From positions 2,418,001-2,482,000 of the forward strand of contig JAKZAP010000011.1 in assembly GCA_023053575.1 (NCBI GenBank): DNA of 64,000 bases, in the 5' to 3' direction. Shown here in pieces: positions 57,451 through 64,000 of the stretch; positions within the stretch are counted from its first letter, which is position 1, and the number at the start of each line of letters is the position of its first letter. Origin of the DNA: Branchinecta lynchi. Taxonomy: Eukaryota; Arthropoda; Branchiopoda; Anostraca; Branchinectidae. A model generated the notes under the pieces. It made no database searches and had not been told where the DNA came from. It saw only the letters and a list, made by a program, of their open reading frames with translations. Made by a program: the position numbers and the translations under genes.

Positions 57451-59276
57451 CAAGACCAAAAGTTTCGATGGGATCCCAAAAATTCAATATCTGATCCAGA
57501 CAACTGGGTCTTGTCTTAGCCAGATCTAGTCTTCGGCAGACTCCTTGAACATTTTTACTATTAAAATTCAGAAACAGATTAAAGCCAAATAGCTAATCAC
57601 CTGAGAAAACCAAGTTCAGATTCGGATTCAGCATGTGTGTTTTCCCCTATAAGTCATATCTGTTTTGACGAAAACTTCCTGCCACTTCTGCCAATTTCCC
57701 GGTTCCGGCCGAACTCCAGAGCTACTTGTCCGGCGAAAAAAGAAAGCTCAAAGACGAAATCAGGGTATCTTCTTTCCCCAGTAATGAACATCTAATCAAC
57801 TTCAAATAGAAATTTAGCTTATAACAAATTTTCCGATTCCAGCCGGATTCCGGTCGAACTATATGTCCGGGTAAAATACGATTGTCACACAGGGACTCAG
57901 CATCTCTTCTTACCCCTAAATCGCTTATCTAATCAACTAGAAATAAAACTTTGACTTCCAACAGTTTTCCGGTTTTGGCCGGATTCCGGACGAACTACAT
58001 GTCTGGGTAGACACTTGTTTTCACATAAGTGTTCAGCATGTCTTCTTGCCCTAAATCCAACATCTAATCAACTCCAAATAAAACTTTTAATTTTGACAAA
58101 CTTTCCGGTTTGGGCCGGATTCCGGTCGAAATACTTGTCCGTTGAGAAAATAGTTTTCACCATCGTCTTCAGCATGTCTCCTTACCTCTAAATCGAACAT
58201 TTAATCAACTTCAAATAAAACTTTTACTTTCAACAAACTTTCCGGTTTGGGCCGGAATCCGGGCGAAATACTTGTCCATCGAGAAAATAGTTTTCACCAT
58301 CGTCTTCAGCATGTCTTCCTACCCCGAAATCGAACATCTAATCAGTTTCAAATAAAACTTTTACTTTCAACAAACTTTCCGGTTTGGGCCGGATTCCGGG
58401 CGAAATACTTGTCCGTCGAGAAAATAGTTTTCACCATCGGTCTTCACCATGTCTCCCTACCTCTAAATCGAACATTTAATCAACTTCAAATAAAACTTTT
58501 ACTTTCAACAAACTTTCCGGTTTGGGTCGGATTCCGGGCGAAATACTTGTCCATCGAGAAAATAGTTTTCACCATCGTCTTCAGCATGTCTTCCTACCCC
58601 TAAATCAAACATCTAATCAATTTCAAATAAAACTTTTACTGTCAACAAACTTTCCGGTTTGGGCCGGATTCCGGGCGAAATACTTGTCCGTCGAGAAAAT
58701 AGTTTTCACCATCGTCTTCAGCATGTCTCCCTACCTCTAAATCGAACATTTAATCAACTTCAAATAAAACTTTTACTTTCAACAAACTTTCCGGTTTGGG
58801 CCGGATTCCGGGCGAAATACTTGTCCATCGAGAAAATAGTTTTCACCATCGTCTTCAGCATGTCGTCCTACCCCTAAATCGAACATCTAATCAACTTCAA
58901 ATAAAACTTTTACTTTCAACAAACTTTCCGGTTTTGGCTGGATTCCGGGCGAACTACTTGTCCGATGACAAAATGGTTTTGACCATCCTGTTCAGCATGT
59001 CTTCTTACCCCATAATCGACTATCACATTAGCTGTTTCAAAATATTTTGTTTATCCCTTAATTTGAATCCCCTCCCCCACCCCTAAATGTAGAGCTACAA
59101 AGCCCATCTACGAACTTGACTGGTCCGACGACCCAACGAACCCTCACACCAAGTTTCATCAAAATATCTCATTCCCTTCGAGAGTTATCGTGCTTACAGA
59201 CGGACGGACGGACGGACAGACGGACAACTTTTGCGATGTCATAGGTATCCCTCCACTTACGTTTTGGGATCCCAAA
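57451..59276 (-). mobile_element. complete GGGATCCC-ended element (1.8 kb) with 137-bp tandem array
   Basis: Starts CAAGACCAAAAGTTTCGATG, GGGATCCC and ends CTTACGTTTTGGGATCCC, preceded by (GACG)n at 59200-59222. Precise ends come from the empty site at about 19061-19125. No protein-coding capacity. Orientation is set so that the (GTCC)n end is 5'. Confidence 0.88.
57960..59000 (-). repeat. 137-bp tandem array, about eight monomers
   Basis: ACTTTCCGGTTTGGGCCGGA recurs at about 58101, 58238, 58375, 58512, 58649, 58786 and 58923. Monomers alternate between CTTGTCCATCGAGAAAATAG and CTTGTCCGTCGAGAAAATAG types and between ATCTAATCA and ATTTAATCA, suggesting a 274-bp higher-order unit. 137 is not a multiple of 3, so the overlapping frames of 72-118 codons are artefacts. 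Confidence 0.95.
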
Positions 59277-59450
59277 AATCGTTCCAGCCTGGACGGCAAA
59301 AACCCAGAATTCGTGACGTCACGTGTAGTAACGTCACACTCATGTTTTCAATGATTTTGGCAGAGCCGACGAAATTTCCAAAAGTGTGACGCTTGCGTCT
59401 TTAACTTCGAAGCGCTCCGTGAGCATACTGAACCGTACCTTTCATTTTAG

Positions 59451-59674
59451 CCGCTTCACCGCTCATCCGTCATATGCTTGGGGTCGAGGCGTCCAAACGA
59501 GCCACTGTTGAGGACATCTGCAGCCATTGGTGGGTCAACGAGGGCTACCCCGGGTCGTGTCTCGAAAACGCGGAAGAGTTAGCCAATCAGACACCAGTTC
59601 GCTTGGACCTCCTACTTTCATTGGCGGACCCGCCTCCAAATGCTGGAGGAATGGTGATTGGAGATGAGCCCCAG
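59451..59674 (+). CDS. NUAK: NUAK exon: end of kinase domain and linker (residues 261-335)
   Basis: The acceptor TTTCATTTTAG is followed by two bases that complete Pro261. The exon reads ASPLIRHMLGVEASKRA, TVEDICSHWWVNEGYPGSC, then LENAEELANQTPVRLDLLL and a Pro/Gly linker ending DEPQ, with the donor CAG|GTAACC in phase 0. Arg277 in SKRATVEDI is the conserved alpha-H arginine, and HWWVNxGY is a NUAK-specific close of the kinase domain. The frame stays open to 59863, but the donor and the phase match to 61992 place the exon end at 59674. Confidence 0.94.
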
Positions 59675-60096
59675 GTAACCGGAAGTTTTGAATATGGTGG
59701 TTTCGCGGACTTATTAATCACTCAGGCTTTTGTTGTGTATTTCCGACTCCTGCACAGCGTTTGTTCATCTTGGAAGATGAATCCTCAGAAAAGAGTTAGA
59801 GGAAAGAGAGGAGAGTTGAAGTTAAACAGTTCAACTTCAAGTTTTTTAATTAATCCAGCTTAATTTTGCTTTAGTTTGTGATACTAAACTACAAACAGAT
59901 TAAACAAATACTGTGAAGAATGAAAATTCTTATATTCAGTGCTTGCTAATAATTTCACCTCATGGACAACAACTACGTATCTTATAAATCTATAATAAAT
60001 TTAACAAAATTGTGAGGTCGTAAAACTAAGGAAGTATCGCGGACTTTTTAACATGACTTATATTTCCTATCGCTCAGTGTAGAGAGCGACTGTATG

Positions 60097-60285
60097 ATAT
60101 TTGACGGTGCAAAACGGATAAGTCAGCTGCATTTTATTCGAGCTGTATTTCGGACCTTCTTGGCAAGGCTCCTCTTCAGGCTCAAGCCGCTCAAGCTGGA
60201 AATGAACTTGTGGAAAAACAATTAAAGATTCTTCCTTAACTATCTGATTTTATGAACTTCTTCTCTGAAAATTGGTTGGAGGTAA
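60097..60285 (-). mobile_element. hammerhead-like module
   Basis: ATATTTGACGGTGCAAAACG, GATAAGTCAGCTGCATTTTA and TCGAGCTGTATTTCGGACCT; on the minus strand CCTGAAGAGGAGCC, stem loop GCCA, GGTCCGAAATACAGC. Near-identical to the 60521 copy. Confidence 0.55.
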
Positions 60286-60504
60286 AGGTGGTCCTGTGAT
60301 TTCGTTCTGGACACGGCCGCTGTTTTTGCTGTTGAATTGGGTCGTCGAAAGGGTAGCGATTCTTCAGCATTTTGGTTTGGAGCCACCGGTCTCTACTTCT
60401 TTCCAGCTAAGATGGATACTTGTCGGCGGCATGTATGGGCGATTTGAAGTTCCGTACTGTGGTGATAGATAGTCCCAAGATGTGGTGATAGATGGTCACA
60501 GATA

Positions 60505-60860
60505 GGCCCAAGCTGACTGCGAATCATATTTGACGGTGCAAACGGATAAGTCAGCTATATTTTATTCGAGCTGTATTTCGGACCTTCTTGGCAAGGGTCC
60601 TCTTCAGGCTCAAGCCGCTCAAGCTGGAAATGAACTTGTGGAAAAACAATTAAAGATTCTTCCTTAAATATCTGATTTTATGAACTTCTTCTCTGAAAAT
60701 TGGTTGGAGTTAAAGCTGGTGCTGTGATTTCATTCTGTACACGGCTGCTGTTCTTGGAGTTCGATTTACTGTTCGAAATAGAGCTCGAATAAAATGTAGC
60801 TGACTTATTCGTTTTGCACCGTCAAATATGATTCGCAGTCAGCTTGGGCTAAAGGAGTGA
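60505..60860. mobile_element. hammerhead-like module with inverted terminal copy
   Basis: AAGCTGACTGCGAATCATAT then TTGACGGTGC at 60510 is mirrored by GCACCGTCAAATATGATTCG and CAGTCAGCTTGGGC at 60815-60848, so the module is bounded by inverted repeats. Minus-strand core: CTGAAGA, a stem II with arms GGACC/GGTCC plus CTT/AAG, and GAAA. Confidence 0.6.
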
Positions 60861-61470
60861 GTGTATGTTTCAGCTATAGGGAGGTATCCCGCATCACGGA
60901 CTTCTTAACCCCTTATGCTTACGTTATGTATTTCCGACCCTTGCTGAATGATCATGTATCTACTAGGAAACTCCGTAAAAACAAGAAAACAGGCCAAACC
61001 TTTTAGTATTTTAAGGTCGTAAACTGTTCCAGTAATTAACTTCATGCGATCTAATTAATGCTTAGCAGTTCTCTGAACAAAGAAAAAAACGTGGCAAAAT
61101 ACTCAAATACTCAGGACCTTGACTGGAAGGACTAATCATGGCAAATTTTCCGAATGTATAAAAAAGGGAAAAGTTCGCGTGGAAACCGTCAGCAGGGTCC
61201 GATCGCCACTTTAAAAAATGCTCTTTCTTGCGTTGTAGTTTTCTTTCGTCAAAAATTTGTTCAAGCGCTTGTCAAACAGTCCAAACTTTGAAAAGCGCTC
61301 TCCGGACTACCCGTAGGTGTTTGGGGAAAGTGTGCTTTGTTACAAGTTTTTTGTTTTCTTATTCTTTAAAAATCCTTCTCAGCTATTTGTTTAGATTCTT
61401 GCCACTTCTGTAATTGGTTTTCTGCTTCAATGTCGTTTTGCTTTTGTCACTGTGATATGGTATGATATTT
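60861..61470. other. unassigned intronic sequence
   Basis: No gene or repeat recognised; the 61-codon frame at 61228 has no support. Confidence 0.35.
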
Positions 61471-61479
61471 ATTACTTTA

Positions 61480-61975
61480 AAAGCCCAAGGCCATGGCAGT
61501 ACAAACAAAGGAAACACAGTAATGAACTTATTCTAACTACCACTGAAACTACAAAAAATGATCTCTATGAATCATTGACAGCTTGAGGAATCTACCCACT
61601 TTCTTTATAGTAGCATAACACTAACTAACTCTTAAACATTTGCTCCATCCATTCCTGATCATACTCACTTTCTCGAAATATTTCACTTCTCAAATCATTC
61701 AGTTCCCTACATTCACACATAAGATGTCGCACACACTCATTCATATCTCCACACATCGGGCAGAAGTAAGGACCAATTCTCCCAATCGGCCTACCCGTGT
61801 ACCTCTTCCTATCTCCCCGCGGTAAAATATCAGCACGCATACTAATTAATAATTTCAATTCCTCCCTATCTAAACCCGCTTTAAATCAAACACATTCACC
61901 CAATGTCTCTTTCACCTCTGTATAAAACCTAGATATCTAGCGGACGCTCGAACTGATTTTGCACACCCCTCTAAA
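61480..61975 (-). pseudogene. LINE ORF2 C-terminal zinc-knuckle fragment
   Basis: The minus strand reads RFYTEVKETLGEC (a stop follows), LDREELKLLISMRADILP, RKRYTGRPIGRIGPYFCPMC, GDMNECVRHLMCECRELNDL. CPMCG.....VRHLMCEC is the Cys/His knuckle that ends many LINE ORF2 proteins. Its truncated 5' side lies about 15 bases before the NUAK exon acceptor. Confidence 0.8.
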
Positions 61976-61991
61976 CCAGCCTTTTTTTTAG

Positions 61992-64000
61992 TCACCTACA
62001 CGGGGCGAGGAGGAGCCTCATGGTTCTGCAGAGCCCGTTAAGCCTGCCCGCAAAGTAAGCGCCAGTCATTCAGCGTCCAGTTTGAACGCCAAATCAACCG
62101 ACGACCCCATGGAAGGCCCGAGCGAACGAAAATCGAAGAAAAGATCAAAGTCGGAAAAGCGGAAAAGGGATCCGCAGTTGGAAAATCAAGCAGAATGTAT
62201 TTCCGATAAACCAAACAAAAGATCCGCAAACGAACAGCTTGACCCCGTCCCAATCCCAGTATCGAAAAAATTGGCCGAGAATTTGGCAATGGTTCCAGAA
62301 AGATCTCAGGGACTCGGGGAAAGGTCACGAATGGTTCCGGACAGGGAAAGGACCCAATTAGTTCCAGAACGAGAGCTTAAAGCTCCGGTCCCAGACAGCG
62401 AAAGGAGTCGGTTGACTTCAGAGCAACAACGTAAAGCTCCAGAACATGTCGATGTAGTTAAATCCCTTATTCCGGAACATTCAGTCTCTGATCTAAGGAA
62501 GATCGAGAAAATACCGGAGCAAGTGATTGAAGAGCTAATGAGAGATGATAAGACAGAGGCGCCCCCACCTAGTGAACCTTTGAAACGTTTGCCTAGTCCG
62601 CTAGATAGCCCCGTGTTTCCTACTAGTACTGATATGCCGCAACCTTTTCTAGTCCAGTGTGAATCTGAAATAGTACCTAAATCTCTAACATTTGTGAAGG
62701 GGCAAGATTTGGACAGCCCCGGCGTTGATTCTGGCTTTCAATCAATCGAGCCAGTGCCAAGGGAGTCTTCTGTTCCGAAAAGTGCCACATTTACAGTCGA
62801 AAAACCTGCGCCGCTAACTGTTGCATGTGAGGAACCATTGAACGTTGATTTGGAGGTAACGGACAATCCCATTCGGATGGACTGTGACATTAGTAGTGGT
62901 CGCAGTGCTGATGTGAACCGTTTGTCAGTAGGATCAGCCGTGAGCGATGCGTACTCAGACGCTTCGCGTTCTGATACCGGCACCGGCCTCTCTGGTACAG
63001 CTACCCCGGGCACCCTTTCCCCTACGCACACCTTTGAAAAAAGACAGTCGAGGATACTTAAGCAAGCGGAACTTTTTAACAAAATCTGTGAAAACCAAAG
63101 TGATATTAAAACCATGACACTGGAGCGTCCGAAAAAAGTGACTTCCTTCGGATTCCGAGTTGGTGATATGAAGAGCCGGTACGAGTCGAAAGTAGATCCG
63201 AAGAAAATTGCTGTGTCGAGCAGTTTCAAAGTGTCCGATGCCAAAAAAGCATTCGAAATTGCATCGGCTGTGAGTAGCAGCCAAGGCACCTTGCCTAAAG
63301 TGAATAATTTCCCGAAAAGGACTATAATCCAAGCGCCAACCGACAGTACTTCTATACCGTTCCCCAAAACGCCCGTAAAGTCTCAAACTTCTACCACTAA
63401 CGCCAAGCTTGCCCAGCAAGATGCCAAGGCGGAGGAAGTGTCTGTGAAAATACCGATCAAAGTGAGCAAAACTGGTCCGTCTCTAACCACTAGCGATGTA
63501 GTGGAGCCCTCTGGCGATAAAGTCGGGTCTAAGTCGGAAAAGGTTGACGAAAAGACGAAGAAGACTGCGACGGTTTCCTGCGAGGTTTTGGAACCCAAAC
63601 ACCGGAATGAATCGGAAACTGCAGCTACAAGTGCTTCGACAATAAAGAAGGACGCTGACCCGCAACAGAAATCCGCGCCGCAAGTGGCTGAGCCGCAAGT
63701 CAGAAAAGCTTCTACGCCAGACGAGCAATGTCAGTCGCTGATTCCGGTTGTTGCTCCGACACGAGTCGCTAAATCGGAGCCGAAACCGTCGACCTCTTCA
63801 GTTGAAGCGCACAGGGTCAATGAAGCAACTTCCGAAGCTAGGAGAAAGTCGATAAAGGAGAAGACTCCACCGTCAGAAGACGAGGAATCAAGTATTGTCG
63901 TGGGGGGCTTGGGGGTCCGCATAGGGAAATCCGCAAATGCGGATAGAATCGGAATCACGTCCGAGGAACAGGCGGTTAAGATCGTGCGTCCCAAAGAACG
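61992..64000 (+). CDS. NUAK: NUAK large 3' exon: long disordered C-terminal tail, runs off window
   Basis: The exon starts after the acceptor CCTTTTTTTTTAG (AG at 61990-61991) in phase 0 and has no stop for 669 codons up to the window edge (residues 336-1004). Composition is low-complexity Ser/Lys/Glu/Pro. It opens SPTRGEEEPHGSAEPV and carries basic KRSKSEKRKR near residues 389-398 and a degenerate repeat around 435-480 (MVPERS, MVPDRER, LVPERE). RQSRILKQAELFNKI (about 687-701) contains SRILK, close to the GILK phosphatase-docking motif known from NUAK1; that is inference. SFGFRVGDMKSRYESK and VSSSFKVSDAKKAFE follow at about 720-765. Human NUAK1 is about 660 residues in total, so this tail is unusually long; long tails do occur in some invertebrate NUAKs. 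Minus-strand open frames here are shadows. Confidence 0.9.

Larger units (their letters stand above)
19340..64000 (+). other. NUAK: NUAK-family protein kinase gene, spliced, nine exons seen, 3' end beyond window
   Basis: Whole-gene entry. Nine exons at 19340-19467, 22057-22135, 25226-25346, 31010-31161, 46565-46630, 47105-47235, 50886-51007, 59451-59674 and 61992-64000 join in one frame through GT-AG introns whose phases all match. The product is a Ser/Thr kinase of the AMPK-related group. The kinase domain (about residues 38-292) carries GQGTYGKV, VAIK, HRDLKLEN, DFG, the [12 protein letters not shown] activation segment and HWWVN at its end, a pattern I recognise from NUAK1/NUAK2. In known NUAKs the activation-loop Thr is phosphorylated by LKB1, and the kinase controls myosin phosphatase, adhesion and actin organisation. 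Introns of 2.6, 3.1, 5.7, 15.4, 0.5, 3.7, 8.4 and 2.3 kb are mostly transposons. Promoter and upstream noncoding exon(s) were not located. SIK, MARK or AMPK identity is less likely given the NUAK-like [12 protein letters not shown]...GPEVD.W core. Confidence 0.92.

Noticed and set aside
57960..59000. CRISPR array
   Set aside because: Units are whole 137-bp repeats with no unique spacers, in an animal intron.
58247..59086. Repeat protein with IKLLLSTNFPVWAGFRAKYL units
   Set aside because: The 137-bp period is not a multiple of three, so each monomer shifts frame; the similar peptides come from the tandem DNA repeat.
62738..63419. Minus-strand frames of 209 and 154 codons
   Set aside because: They are antisense to the open NUAK 3' exon, overlap each other and have no domain; the plus strand has phase-matched splicing and kinase continuity.

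Overview
The window is nuclear DNA from an animal, most likely an invertebrate. Genes are split by GT-AG introns, intergenic and intronic DNA is packed with transposons, and there are no operons or bacterial signals. The sequence does not allow a narrower assignment.

Layout. (1) 1-5.5 kb: repeats, namely a tRNA-derived SINE, a broken LINE reverse transcriptase on the minus strand, and C-rich R1 repeats that end in an ATGGCACTTG hairpin. (2) 5.8-9.5 kb: the 3' end of an unrecognised plus-strand gene. Its last coding exon (8828-9501) is solid; a penultimate exon ending at 5949 is a weak, phase-compatible candidate. (3) 9.5-19.3 kb: intergenic, with LINE tails, a MITE nested in a GGGATCCC-ended element, a hAT-type element with a clean 8-bp target duplication nested in R1, and a large foldback. 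(4) 19.34 kb to the end: one plus-strand gene for a NUAK-family (AMPK-related, LKB1-activated) Ser/Thr kinase. Eight exons encode the start and the full kinase domain with all catalytic motifs, and a ninth exon stays open for over 2 kb to the window edge, encoding a disordered Ser/Lys/Glu-rich tail. The nine exons join in one frame with matching phases, giving about 1005 residues before the sequence runs out.

The NUAK introns (0.5 to 15.4 kb) consist largely of transposons. Recurring families are: R1, Helentron/HINE-like in layout; GGGATCCC-ended elements carrying a 137-bp tandem array; R4 and related TIR elements starting TTAAAG; small Harbinger-like TIR elements with TAA- or TGA-type target duplications; LINE 3' fragments of several lineages; and short modules, often in inverted pairs, whose sequence matches a hammerhead ribozyme core (Penelope-like retroelement repeats are known to carry these). 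Several insertions can be read exactly because an empty related copy lies elsewhere in the window.

Names R1, R4, R5 and R6 are local labels for repeat families defined here. No database search was possible; family assignments rest on motifs visible in the sequence.
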